Part shown: positions 33,085-45,219 of the stretch, piece after piece
How the letters are laid out: every line of letters begins with the position of its first letter
Position numbering within the stretch: position 1 is the first letter of the stretch
Source: Aquatica leii
Taxonomy: Eukaryota; Arthropoda; Insecta; Coleoptera; Lampyridae
Direction of reading: 5' to 3'
Assembly: GCA_035610365.1 (NCBI GenBank)
Contig: CM069434.1
Location: forward strand, 98,816,806-98,880,805
Length of the DNA: 64,000 bases
Program-made: the position numbers and the translations under genes
The notes under the pieces: model-generated
Told to the model about the DNA's origin: nothing
Database searches by the model: none
What the model saw: only the letters and a program-made list of their open reading frames with translations

Positions 33085-33455
33085 GACGTTGTGTCCCACG
33101 CTAGGGGTACCCCATGGAATTTAACATAGGAAAATTGAAATTATTTTTTTCCTGCTTCCCAAATTAAAAAATCGCAGATTTAAAGTGGCACTTAAAACGT
33201 TTCTAAAAACAATTTTTTGATTATAATTTGATAATTAATAAATTAATTACAGGCATTTGAAATTGGAAATCTTGAAGGTTTTTTGCGCATGCGATTCAGA
33301 TTGGCTATCTTCGGTTTTTAAAGTAATATGGATGCTAAAATCAAATTGTAGCCCGTCAAATCAACATTATGCAACTTTATTTTTGAGGAAATGGAAACTT
33401 GAAGAACAAAGACTAGAAAAATTACATTTGAAAATTTTCTGTAGCGGACTAGAAA
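33085..33455. repeat. Left long TIR of the mariner-like element
   Basis: Reverse complement of 34905-35287 with scattered substitutions. Both arms contain GGTACCCCATGG-like, AAACGTTT and GCGCATGCGATTCAGAT segments. Open frames inside the arms are incidental mirror images of each other. Confidence 0.85.
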
Positions 33456-33649
33456 AAAAATAATTAATCAAACATAAATTTACATTGACATAGGTATCTA
33501 CGAACGCTCATCGTGGTACCAATAGGTCAAACGCAGGAAAAAGATTGCTCGAGTAATCGTCGTGCAGAAAAATTTATTTCAATTGAGAATTTGTGGCCCT
33601 CTAAAGGGCCTTTTTAACATTGTCGATCCGTTGCTTGGCGGAACGACCA

Positions 33650-34734
33650 TGGCGAATCACCTATTTGGGTATGAGGTGTTCAAAAATGCCTCCTGCTTAA
33701 ACTGTACAATAAGTTAGCCGTTCAACAAATCTTTTTCGTGTTTCGGCTAATTTACGAATGGTAATAGCTCGGCATATCACTTGAACTTCATCTTTTAGTG
33801 CGTCCCTATTTTCATACCGTTTTCCTTGTTTGAACAATTTTTCTTTTATGTAACTCCACAAAAAAAATCGCACGGGTTTAAATCAGATGACCTAGCAGGC
33901 CATGTAATGGGACAATTCTTGCTTATTCATTGATTTGGAAATGCTTCATTCAGAAGCCCAGTGTTTAGTCTAGCAGTATGAGCTGGAGCACCATCCTGCA
34001 TAAAACAAACTTGGTGATTTTTACCCGCAACATCATTTAGTTGTAGAAACACTTCTTCTAGTAGAAGGTAATGATATTTTATGCAAGTAAGTGTACTTTC
34101 AATAAAAAAAAAACCAATAACATGACTTCCCAGCAAGCCCATCCAAACATTGACAGTTTGTTGCCATTGACTTGGTCCATTTACTAATTTGTGTGGGTTT
34201 TCGATAGTCCATGTACGATTATTTTGTCGATTTGGTCTTTCATCAAGTCTAAATGAACATTCATCCGAAAAACAAATGTTTTTTTACGAAATCGCGATGG
34301 GTATTGTTCATTTCGGTGATTATTTTACAAAATCTCATACGAGCATAATAATCGTGTGGTAATAATTCTTGATGGCATTGCCAACGGTAACTTTTAAAAC
34401 CCTCCTGTTTGAGGTACCTGAATGCTGACGACCGAGGAACACCTACGTTAATTTCAATTTTTCGCAAACTAACATCAGGATCTTCGTCTACAGCTGCAAG
34501 AACTGCCAACTTCTGAGGGTTGTTTTCATGATCGTGTAAGGGTAGTGGACGTTGACATTTACATGGTGAATTTACGGAGCCAGTTGTTTCAAATAATTGT
34601 ATCGTTCTTTTGATACTCTTTAAAGAAGGTATTGGTCTTTCTACGAAAAAACCAGCAAAGTCTTCTTGAATTTGGACCTTTGAAACACCTCGAAAATATT
34701 TTTTTACCACAAGAATTTTTTCTTCTACATTCAT
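33650..34734 (-). pseudogene. Mariner-like transposase, frameshifted
   Basis: The start MNVEEKILVVKKYFRG (34734) begins a helix-turn-helix DNA-binding region, followed by SLRKIEINVGVPRSSAFRYL, a second HTH. The catalytic part changes frame at about 34265: FSDECSFRLDERPN (first Asp), then VWMGLLGSHVIGFFF and CFMQDGAPAHT (second Asp), a stop at about 33930, then WPARSSDLNPCDFFLW. Counting the stop as a residue, 41 residues separate the Asp of MQDG from that of PCDF, so a DD41D arrangement. The C-terminus (KEKLFKQGKRYENRD, IRKLAETRKRFVERL) is recognisable. One frameshift and at least one stop inactivate it. Confidence 0.85.
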
Positions 34735-34904
34735 TTTCGAAGCTTGTAAAACAATTCTATCAAAACTGTCAACACTTCAAATGTTTTATAACAAATCAAT
34801 GCTAACTTGATTTTTAATACCTATTTACTTAAACATAATTCAAGTTTATTTCATTTTAGAATTATAAGCTGGTTTATTAGCATGCAAATGCGGGCGCAAT
34901 TTGG

Positions 34905-35287
34905 TTTTTTAGCCTACAGAAAATTTTCAAATGTACTTTTTCTAGTCTTTGTTCTTCAAATTTCCATTTCTTCAAAAATAAAGTTGCATAATGTTGATTT
35001 GACGGGCTACAATTTAATTTTAGCATCCATATTACTTTAAAAACCGAAGATAGTCGATCTGAATCGCATGCGCAAAAAACCTTCAAGATTTCCAATTTTA
35101 AATGCCTGTAATTAATTTATTAGTTATTAAATTATAATCAAAAAATTGTTTTTAGAAACGTTTTAAGTGCCACTTTAAATCTGCGTCAAAATTTTTTTGA
35201 TTTTTTAATTTCGGAAGCAGGAAAAAAACAATTTCAATTTTCCCATGTTAAATCCCATGGGGTACCTCTAGCATGGGACACAAGGTA
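34905..35287. repeat. Right long TIR of the mariner-like element
   Basis: Partner of 33085-33455. The outer end is GGGGTACCTCTAGCATGGGA followed by CACAAGGTA. Confidence 0.85.
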
Positions 35288-35297
35288 TAGTATATGT

Positions 35298-35595
35298 ATT
35301 GGCAACAGTCTGTATTCTACATTAGCAACCAATATTTGTCCTAGCTTGGTGACTGATGTGTTTTCTACGTTGGCGACCTATCTAGGTTACATATTGTAAA
35401 CCATCTATTTTGAATTGAAAATTGTGACAACTATTGTACATTGATAACCTATATTGGTTCTGCATTGGTAACCGACATCTATTCTACATTGGTGACGTGT
35501 ATTTTACATTGAGAACCAACTTGTATTCTTTATTGGCAACCCGTGTTTGTCCTATATTGATCACCACAATTGTTCTAGATTCAAAACCAATCTTT
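35298..35595. repeat. Minisatellite of about 24 bp, roughly 12 degenerate copies
   Basis: The unit resembles TTCTACATTGGCAACCNATN. GGCAACC-like cores recur at about 35301, 35323, 35348, 35372, 35395, 35424, 35442, 35467, 35491, 35511, 35535, 35559 and 35584, mostly 22-25 bp apart. It begins right beside the mariner TIR. Confidence 0.8.
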
Positions 35596-38150
35596 ATTTT
35601 ATATAAATAAATTAGCTGTTAATAATAAATATTATAATAATTTAGTAACGTATATATTCGTTATTGTCTACAAAAAATATTGACAAATTTTTTACATGTA
35701 TTAAAATTATAATTTTCAGAAATGAACTAGATAAAAATAAAAAACAAAAATTATAGTTAATTAAATTAAAAATAAATCTTTAATTACCATACAAAAACAG
35801 TAATACATAAAACTAACTAAAAAGTTATAATTAGTTTTTTTTCAGCGCAGCGGTTGCCATGAACATCAGTGATAAGATTTTCAAATATATGTGTCTTGCA
35901 CTTATTGGAATCGGCGTTCAACTGCAACTTTAACAAGAATGAATACTAAAGATATTAATTTTAAAGTATATTTACAGTTTACCCAAAATAACCTCGTAAA
36001 TTTTTATTGTACTACAAAATGATCATTTATTTTTTCTTCTAAAACTCTAGTATAAAACTATCGCTTGGAGTTTTTTCGTATCGCTATAAAAAGAAAAAAT
36101 ATTTTTCTAAAATCAGTAATTGCAGCTTATCAATATTTTATTTTTTTTGGTTCTTTTAAATCTTCAACATCTTTAGTTTTCATCGGCAGTTTATTGCATA
36201 CAATAGCTTGAAACTGATAATTTGCTGGTTAGTAGAAGCAATATTTCAAATTTCTGTAATAATTTAATTATTAAATTCGATATATTAAGTGGGTATTGGG
36301 ATTTGTTTATTTTAAGACAACGAATTTAATGGACTAGCATTATTATAATGTTATTTATAGAATTCAATTACTATTTCAAACCAAAAAATGTTTTTATCAT
36401 CACCTGAGTAAACCCATATTAAAAACTGCAGGCATAGCAAATTATACAATTAAAAATAAGATTTAATATTATAATAAAAATATTTACTTACTTACCTGCT
36501 GCAAAAAACTTAGTGGCATAAAGAAAAGTGCGTATTAGACAAAGAGTACGAAAATACAATGGAAATAATTACAAGGGGTAGTAAAACTGCGAACAAAACT
36601 TGCCGAGCTTGAGCAAACAATGTATAATCAGTTACTTAGAACTAGTAAAATACAACTTTTAAAACTTTCTTGTATATTGCTATTACGTTTTTTTTAGATA
36701 ATCAGTATTTCTTCTGAAATTGTGCTTCATGACTTCTCGTGAAGTTACTGATTATTATATTAATTAGTTTAATCAGAAGGTATCTACAAGGAAAGCTAAC
36801 TAGCTATTTTTCATAGTTTTTTTTTTATAACTTATATATATATATTTATAACTAGAACTAAAACAAGAAAGTAATTAATCGATTAATAATTACTTGAGAG
36901 GTATAACAAAAAAAATTTCAAAAAAACGTGGTTTAGAATAAGGCAAATATAAGTGTTAGAAAGAAATAGGTATAGGTTTGTCTTACAAATGTTTGCTGTA
37001 GGTACACGTACCGAATGCACGTAGTCATTTTCTAAAAACACTATTTAGTGGGCTTACTATTTACATAAATTTAATTAGTAATAGGATTAAAATCACATTT
37101 TTCGTAAACGTAAAAATACAAAAGTAAAACACAAAAAATCCAATGTTTTAAATATTTAATAAAAAAAAAACAACTATGTAAATGTTTACTTTTATTCGAT
37201 TGCATTATAAATTATAATTATATAACGTGTTAAACTTTTTATTGTAAAATTTTGTTGACTATGCTGTATGTATATACTTTGAGTTTGAGACAGATCCATT
37301 CACATCTACCAAAATAATAAATAAAAATTAATTTGAGCAGAATGTTTACAGATTACTATTTAATATTCTACAATATCTTTAATTGTCTTACATTCGATGT
37401 TTTTACACGTTGCATTTATGAAATTATTTAATCTTTATTTATTTAGAGACAAATCCTTTCCGTTATAAATAGGTAAACTTTCGTAAACCTTTGTTAAAAA
37501 TAAATTTATTCAAAAATGTACCATTGGCAAGTTCTAAGTATGCACAAAGTTTTACGTTTTTAAAATAACAAAAAAGTTATGGCTTCAAAAGTATTTAAAA
37601 TGCTTCAAGTAACAAATCGCTTAACGATTATGATTATGATGATGAACCACTTTTCAACATCAAAATAATGTTTTTTTATTAATTTAAGCAATATAATTAA
37701 CAATGTAGATAAGTATAATTGATGCGACCCTTTCAAACACCAAATATTTAAAATAAGCTAAATTAAACATATTAAGAATATTGATTAAAGATTCAATCTA
37801 ACAGTAGTAATTAATAACTGTGTATAGTATATAGTACAGTATTCAAGTTTTTTTAACAATATATGACAATAAAAGTTTACAAATATTTTATTAAGATTGG
37901 TTTTACGCACACAATCCACATTACTTTACATAAATAATTTTAATGTAGTTTCTATGTTGCTTTACAATATTTAAAAATGATAGGTTGTCAATATTATATC
38001 TAATTTAATTTTACGTGGTCATTCAATATTAGTTATCCTATATAAATTCAACCTCTATTTTACATGGTTTTACTCTATTGGATAATAATAGGCTGTCAAT
38101 AATGTAACAAAATGGGTTTTAAATAGCCAATATTAGACAATATTCAAATA
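35596..38150. other. AT-rich intergenic DNA
   Basis: About 2.5 kb without recognised coding sequence or clear transposon ends. Short A/T runs and TATA microsatellite tracts occur (for example about 36830-36850). Confidence 0.6.
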
Positions 38151-38163
38151 TCGGAAACAGATC

Positions 38164-38179
38164 GGAACCATATGGTTCC
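38164..38179. repeat. 16-bp perfect palindrome at the left edge of the satellite
   Basis: GGAACCATATGGTTCC is self-complementary and lies just before the first recognisable monomer. Confidence 0.8.
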
Positions 38180-38194
38180 AACTTTGTGTGCTAC

Positions 38195-41100
38195 TAGGAA
38201 TGTTTAAACGACAATTGCGGCTTAGCTAGAACAGCTAGAAAGGTGCACTTTTTTTTAAATGCAAGATAATGATCTTTTCAAAACGTTTTGTAAAAAAACG
38301 TCATAAAAATGTTTTTAATGCAAATTTTTTGAAAAAAGTTTTAAGAAAATTTTGTCAAATGTTTAAACGGGAATCGCGACCTAGCTAGGAGAGCTAGAAT
38401 AGTGCAGTTTTTTAACAGCAAGATTTCTTAAACGTTTTATAAAAAAATATGACAAAAAAGCTTTGTAAACCATAAAAAAAGTGATTTTAATGCAAATTTT
38501 TTGAAAAAAGTGTTAAGAAAATTTTGTTAAATGTTTAAACGGCAATTGAGGCCTAACTAGGACAGCTAGAAGCGTGCAGTTTTTTAATCGCAAGATAATA
38601 ATCTTTTTAAACGTTTTGTAAAAAAAATATGTTAAAAAACCTTTATGAACCATAAAAAATGTGATTTTAATGGAAATTTTTTGAAAAAAATATTTTGAAA
38701 TTTTTGTAAAATCTTTAAACGGCAATTACGGCCTAACTAGGACAACTAAAAGCTTTTTAATAGCAAGATAATGATCTTTTTTAAACGTTTTGTGAGAACA
38801 TATGATAAAAAAGCTTTATAAACCATAAAAAAAGTGATTTTAATGCAAATTTTTTGAAAAAAGTTTTAAGAAAATTTTGTCAAATATTTAAACGGCAATA
38901 GCGGCCTAACTAGGACAGCTAGAAGCGTGCAGTTTCTTAATAGCAAGATAATGATCTTTTCTAAAGGTTTATAAAAAAAATGTGATAAAAAAGCTTGATA
39001 AAAGTGATTTTAATGCATATTTTTTGAATAAAAGTTTTAAGAAAATTTTGTCAAATGTTTAAACGGCAATCGCGGCCTAATTAGGACAGCTAGAAGGGCG
39101 CAGTTTTTTTAATAGCAAGATAATGATGTTTTTTAAAGGTTTATGAAAAAAATTGATAAAAAACCTTTATAAAAGTGATTTTAATGCATATTTAAAAAAA
39201 AACGTTTTAAGAAAATTTTGTCAAATATTTAAACGGCAATTGTGACCAAACTAAGACAGCAAGAAACGTGCAGTTTTTTAATAGTAACATACTAATCTAA
39301 ACGTTTTGAAAAAAAATTGATAAAAAAGGTATATAAAGTGATTTAATTGCATATTTTTTGAATAAAAGTTTTAAGGAAATTTTGTCAAATATTAAAACGG
39401 CAATTGCGACCTAACAAGATAATGATCTTTTCTAAACGTTTTGTAAGAAAATATGATAAAAAAGTTTTATAATTTTAATGCATATTTTTTAAATAAAAGT
39501 TTTAAGAAAATTTTGTCAAATGTTTAAACGGCATTTGCGGTCTAACTAGGACAGCTAGAAGCGTGCAGTTTTTTAATAGCAAGATAATGATCTTTTCTAA
39601 TGGTGTATAAAAAAATGTGATAAATAAGCTTGATAAAAGTGATTTTAATGCATATTTTTTGAATAAAAGTTTTAAGAAAATTTTGTCAAATGTTTAAACA
39701 GCAACCGCGGCCTAATGAGGACAGCTAGAAGAGCGCAGTTTTTTAATAGCAAGATAATTATGTTTTTTAAAGGTTTATAAAAAAAAATTATAAAAAAGCT
39801 TTATAAAGGTGATTTTAAAGCATATTTTTTGAATAAAATTTCAATGAAATTTTGTCAAATGTTTAAACGGCAATCGCGGCCTAATTAGGACAGCTAGAAG
39901 GGTGTAGTTTTTTTAATAGCTAGATAATAATATTTTCTAAAGGTTTATAAAAAAAATGTGATAAAAACGCTTTATAAAAGTAATTTTATTGCACATTTTT
40001 TTAAAAAAAGTTTTAAGAAAATGTTGTCAAATATTTAAACTGCAATTGCGGCCTAACTAAGACAGCTAAAAGCGTGCAGTTTTTTAATAACAAGATAATG
40101 ATCTTTTCTAAACGTTTTGTAAGAAAATATGATAAAAAAGTTTTATAAACCATAAAAAAAGTGATTTTAATGCAAATTTTTTGAAAAAAATTTTTAAGAA
40201 AATTTTGTCAATTATTTAAACGGCAATTGTGGCCTAACTAGGACAGCTAAAAACGTGCAGTTTTTGAATAGCAAGATAATGATCTTTTCTAAAGGTTTAT
40301 AAAAAAATGTGATAAAAAAGCTTGATCAAAGTGATTTTAATGCATATTTTTTGAATAAAAGTTTTAAGAAAATTTTGTCAAATGTTTAAACGGCAATCGC
40401 GGCCTAATTAGAACAGCTAGAAGAGCGCAGTTTTTTAATAGCAAGATAATGATGTTTTTTAAAGGTTTATAAAAAAAAATTATTAAAAAGCTTTATAAAA
40501 ATTTTTCTAAAGCATATTTTTTGAATAAAATTTTATTGAAATTTTGTTAAATGTTTAAACGGCAATCGCGGCCTAATTAGGACAGGTAAAAGGGTGCTGT
40601 TTTTTAATAGCAAGATAATGATGTTTTCTAAAAGTTTATAAAGAAAATGTCATAAAAAATCTTTATAAAAGTAATTTTAATGCACATTTTTTGAAAAAAG
40701 TTTTAAGAAAATTTTGTCAACTCGCAATCGCGGCCTAATTAGGACAGCTAGAAGGTTGCAGTTTTTTTAATAGCAAGGTAATGATACTTTTTAAAGATTT
40801 ATGATAAAAATTGATAAAAAACCTTTATAAAAGTAATTTAAATGCATATTTAAAAAAAAACGTTTTAAGAAAATTTTGTCAAATGTTTAAATGGCAATCG
40901 TGGCGTAATTAGGACAGCTAGAAGCGTGCAGTTTTTTAATAGCAAGATAATGATGTTTTCTAAAGGTTTATAAAGAAAATGTGATAAAAAAGCTTTATAA
41001 AAGTAATTTTAATGCACATTTTTTGAAAAAAGTTTTAAGAAAATTTTGTCAACTCGCAATCGCGGCCTAATTATGACAGCTAAAAGGTTGCAGTTTTTTT

Positions 41101-41285
41101 AATAGCAAGATAATGATGTTTTTTAAAGGTTTATGAAAAAAATTGATAAAAAACCTTTATAAAAGTGATTTTAATGAATATTTAAAAAAAATACGTTATA
41201 AGAAAATTTTGTCAAATATTTAAACGACAATTGCGGCCAAACTAAGACAGCAAGAAGCGTGCAGTTTTTTAATAGTAACATAATG
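38195..41285. repeat. Satellite array, segment 1 (monomer about 170 bp)
   Basis: About 18 head-to-tail monomers. The core TTTAAACGGCAATCGCGGCC, then TAATTAGGACAGCTAGAAG, recurs at intervals of roughly 160-180 bp (for example 38553, 38733, 38907, 39076, 39245, 39541, 39711, 39881, 40052, 40231). Monomers fall into two loose types: CAATTGCGGCCTAACTAGG with GCGTGCAG, often followed by AAACCATAAAAAAAGTGATT, and CAATCGCGGCCTAATTAGG with GGGTGCAG and AAAGGTTTATAAA. The remainder is A/T-rich. The array continues after a LINE insertion at 45217 and after a DNA transposon at 49909. Confidence 0.95.
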
Positions 41286-42244
41286 TCAACAATGGCGGAA
41301 AGTGAAATAAGTGATCGCAGTAAATCATGTAAAAGGTGTAATAAAGTACCACAAACTACTGTAGAATGTATTGTGTGCAACTCCTGTTTCCATCCCAGTT
41401 GTGCTAAGTACACTAAAAACATCATTTTTATTGATGATAAATATGTTAATTGCTGTGATTTAACTTCTAACAATGGCGAACTTGAACAGGTTCGCAACAC
41501 AAGTGAAGTTGACATCTACAAAATTGAACTAAAATACTTACACGAATTATCAAGACAGAAGGATTTAGTTATAAAAAATCAACAAATTGCGATCGAATCG
41601 TTACAAAATCAAATTTTAATGATAAATGAATATTCGAAGATTTCTAAAATACATAATAACGTCGACAAGGACAAGGACGTACGAACGTTTAATGTGCGCG
41701 ATAAAAATGTAACCGTATCACAACATGTCGTAAATAAACAAAATTCTAGTAAAGTCAATAATGTCAAAACTAATAAGAATATCGATAACCAATCATGCTC
41801 GCTCAATACCGACGCAAGTAGTAATCGAAAAAACACTTATAGTAGTGTTGTCATGGCTAATGATAACTCTGCCACCGTGTACGCTAATGTAAACAAACCT
41901 TTAAATCAAGAGAAAAAAATAAATGACACTCTTAAAACATCGAAAACTTCAAATCTAATTGTATATGGAAAAAATGATGCTGCCGAAATCTTAGGAATCC
42001 AAAAAAATTTTTCTTTTTGACCAGAGTTCAACCTAAAAATGAAGTCGATGACGTTATAAAATTTTTGACAAAAAATAATATAAATGTGGTTTCATGTGTA
42101 AACTTACCTACCAAATATAATACATATAAGTCTTTTAAAGTAGGAATTGCTTCGACAGATACAGAGAAAATTATGAGTCAGGATCTGTGGGGCAACAATA
42201 TATTATTAAAACCGTTTCAAAAAAGAACAAGATCGACTTTTTAA
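41283..42244 (+). pseudogene. CR1-like LINE ORF1 with a PHD-like zinc finger, frameshifted
   Basis: Starts MSTMAESEISDRSK. Residues about 17-43 hold a Cys/His zinc finger (CKRCNKVPQTTVECIVCNSC followed by FHPSCAKY), typical of CR1-group ORF1 proteins. A coiled-coil-like segment (KNQQIAIESLQNQILMI) follows. The frame ends at 42020 in an A/T homopolymer region. The continuation, VQPKNEVDDVIKFLTKNNIN...to 42244, lies in another frame, so one indel splits the ORF. The first ATG lies within the target-site sequence at the insertion junction; the next in-frame ATG is at 41292. Confidence 0.8.
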
Positions 42245-45176
42245 ACGTTAATGACAAGGCAACTGAAGCAATTGCTGATAAAAATTTTGACAATAAACAA
42301 TTAAATTTAGACAATAGTGTTATCAATAATTTTACACTTCTTTCTCTAAATATACAATGTTTATGTAACAAAATTAATGAATTAGAGTTATTTATACAAC
42401 AACATTTACCTGACTTAAATGTGTTGTGCATTACTGAACATTGGATGACTGATACTGAACTAAAAAGTGGCCTAAGAATTGGACATTTAAATTTAGTAAA
42501 TTATTAAGCCAGAATATCTAGACGTAATGGGGGTGTGTTAATGTTAGTGCATCAAAGTGGTTCAACAAAACAAATACAAACTATTGATGAATTGTCGTTA
42601 GAATATCATTGTGAAATGACTACAGTGTTATATACAGAGCTTAGTTTGTTGATAATTACAATATACAGGTCACCGAATGGAGATTTTAATTTATTCATTA
42701 ACAACATAAAAGAACTTTTAGAAAAAACAAAAATGTTTAAAAAAGTGATAATATGTGGTGATTTTAACGTTCACTTTAATACAGAAGACTCCAAATCAAT
42801 ATTACTATGTAACTTGTGCGCTACGTATGGCTTTAAACAGACGATATTTACACCATCTAGAAAAGAAAATTGCTTGGACAATATTTTTGTTAATTTTAAC
42901 ATCATAAATTACGAAGCAACGTCTTTAGAAACCCACATAACAGATCATTTAAGTCAAAAAATAGTTGTGCAGTTAAGACCAAGAGAAACCAAAAGCAAAA
43001 ATAAAAAAAAGCAAATACGAATTTTCTCTCAAGAAGGACACTGTAAATTCTATAATCTTGTAAGTGCTTATAACTTAGATTATTTATATAATAAACATTT
43101 AGATGTAAATTATAAGTTTGATACTTTTTTAAATAACATTAACGATACTTATAACGAGTGTTTTCCAAAAAAAGTTGTGAATACCAACTTGAACTTTAAA
43201 GAATCAATATTACGATTGGATAGCACATTATTACAGTTAAAGGATAAGTTCATTCTTTTTAGTGATTTATATAAAAAGTATAAACATCAAAATCTTTATG
43301 ACATAAGAAATCATTATCGTTCAATGTACAGAAAAACTATCAAACAAGCTAAAATTAAGATTAATAATGATTGTATTCGTAATGCTTTAAATCCCAACAA
43401 AACAATGTGGAATATAATAAACAAACATAGAGCTAAACTAAAACATAAAAAAATGAATGTAGTTATAGATGCCAATGAATTCAATAATTATTTTTCAAAA
43501 TTGCCTACTAAAATTATAAATGATCTACCAAATGCTATATTTAATCCTTTAGATTTATGTAGAATTAAGAAATGTAAGAGTTTTTCTTTTCAAAAAGTGT
43601 CGCAAGTACAGGTTAGAGATACCATAAAATCCATGAAAAATAGTAAATCGAGTGATTATTATGAAATGTCGTCATACTTTATTAAAAAACATAAGAATTT
43701 AATTGTAACGCCACTTACAACACTAATAAATTTAAGCTTAGAATCGGGAATTTTTCCAAATGCTTTAAAGATTGCTAAAGTTATATCTATAAAGAAAAAA
43801 AAAGATAACGATGATGATATTTGTAATTATCGCCCGATATCACTGCTGCCAATTTTATCTAAAGTGTACGAAAAAATTATTTATAACCAGATTAATGAAT
43901 ATTTTGAAACTAATCTCTTATTCTGTACAGATCAATTTGGTTACAGAAAAACCAAGAGCACTGTTGGAGCAGTATCTAAACTTGTAGAGCAGATAATACA
44001 AAATTTTGAAAATTTTGATTTTACAATGGGTCTCTTTTTTGATATGTCTAGTGCTTTTGATTGTGTATCGCACTCAATACTTACTAATAAGTTAAGAATG
44101 TACAACTTTGATGAAATTAGTCTAAATCTTATAAGTTCTTATTTAAACAACAGATTACAAGTGGTTTCTATAAACGGAATTATTTCAAATACTTGCGAAA
44201 TTAAATGTGGAGTACCGCAAGGATCAATACTTGGTCCTATACTCTTCTTAATATATATTAATGACCTATCAAACTTTGTAAAAACTAATGTACCAAATTC
44301 TCAATGTGTTATTTATGCGGACGATACAACAGTATACTTTAACAGTCATAGCTTCAATGATAATTTTAGATTAACGACTCAAACTAAAGTAGCAGTAAAT
44401 AATTGGTGTGTAGCTAATGACCTAAAGATAAATACAGAAAAAACTCAAAAAATGTTATTTACTTTAAAGCGTTATACAAACTTTGAAAATCCAAAATCTA
44501 TAAAATTTTTAGGAATTGAGTTGGATAGTAAACTAAAATTTGAAAACCATATTAATAGTCTTGCTAAAAAATTAAGTTCATATATTTATTTATTAAGAAG
44601 ACTCTCGGAAAATGTATCAAGTGATATCTTGAAAAATGTATATTACTCTCTAATTCACAGCCATATTTCATATGGTATCATTGTATGGGGCAATTGTACA
44701 GCAATGCAAAAAATTTTTTCATTGCAACGTAGAGCTGTTCGCATTCTAGGTGGATTGCAATATAGAGACGATTGTATAAATGTTTACATTAGAAAACACA
44801 TACTAACTGTTCCTGCTCTTTATGTGTATGAATGTTTGCTCTATATTAAAAACCACAGTATAGATACCGAAAGAGATTCTAACTTGACTGTTCATTCGTA
44901 TAACACAAGAAAAAAACATGTACCAAAAAAAGAAAGATGCAGATTGATACAAACAGAGAATCAGTTCACGTATCAGGCTAAGATGTTTTTTAATGCACTA
45001 CCACTTGCAGTTAAACAACTCACTACTGCAAAGTTTCAAAAACGTATAAAAATTTTTTTAATTACAAACTGTTTTTACAGTGTTAAAGATATTAGTGAAA
45101 GTATAAATTTCTGTACTTAACTATACCTTTTTTCCTTGACGATTGTAAGATTTGTAAAATTATTTAACATGAAATA

Positions 45177-45216
<40 letters not shown>
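41286..45216 (+). mobile_element. Nearly intact CR1-like LINE inserted in the satellite
   Basis: A 3.9-kb element with ORF1, ORF2 and a (TTA)n tail (about 45177-45216). The short duplication ATAATG flanks it (41280-41285 and 45217-45222), and satellite sequence resumes in phase at 45217. Only one ORF1 indel and one ORF2 stop are seen, so the insertion is young compared with other elements here. The microsatellite tail in place of poly(A) fits the CR1/jockey supergroup. Confidence 0.9.
42187..45120 (+). pseudogene. CR1-like LINE ORF2: APE endonuclease and reverse transcriptase, one stop codon
   Basis: One continuous frame apart from a TAA at 42505-42507. Endonuclease motifs: FTLLSLNIQCLCNKINELE, VLCITEHWM, then after the stop ITIYRSPNGDF, VIICGDFNVH, NCLDNIFVN and THITDHLSQK. 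RT motifs: NYRPISLLPILSKVYEKI, QFGYRKTKST, LFFDMSSAFDCVSH, CGVPQGSILGPILFLIYIND and VIYADDTTVYF (active-site YADD), with a thumb and C-terminal region HISYGIIVWGNC. All catalytic residues seem intact. The enzyme nicks DNA and reverse-transcribes the element RNA in place. A second, shorter reading begins at 42535 after the stop and would lack the first endonuclease motifs. Confidence 0.9.

Positions 45217-45219
<3 letters not shown>

Larger units (their letters stand above)
33085..35287 (-). mobile_element. Mariner-like (IS630/Tc1/mariner) transposon with long TIRs
   Basis: Two inverted repeats of about 370-380 bp (33085-33455 and 34905-35287) bound the element. Outer ends read TTGTGTCCCAYGCTAG, a few bases from a TA dinucleotide on each side. 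Between the TIRs is a transposase gene on the minus strand, broken by a frameshift and a stop. TIRs this long are unusual for mariners. Confidence 0.85.

Noticed and set aside
33257-33463. A 68-residue frame and its near-identical mirror at 34877-35095, as paired small genes
   Set aside because: Both lie in the long TIRs, so their similarity follows from the inverted repeat; no known domain.
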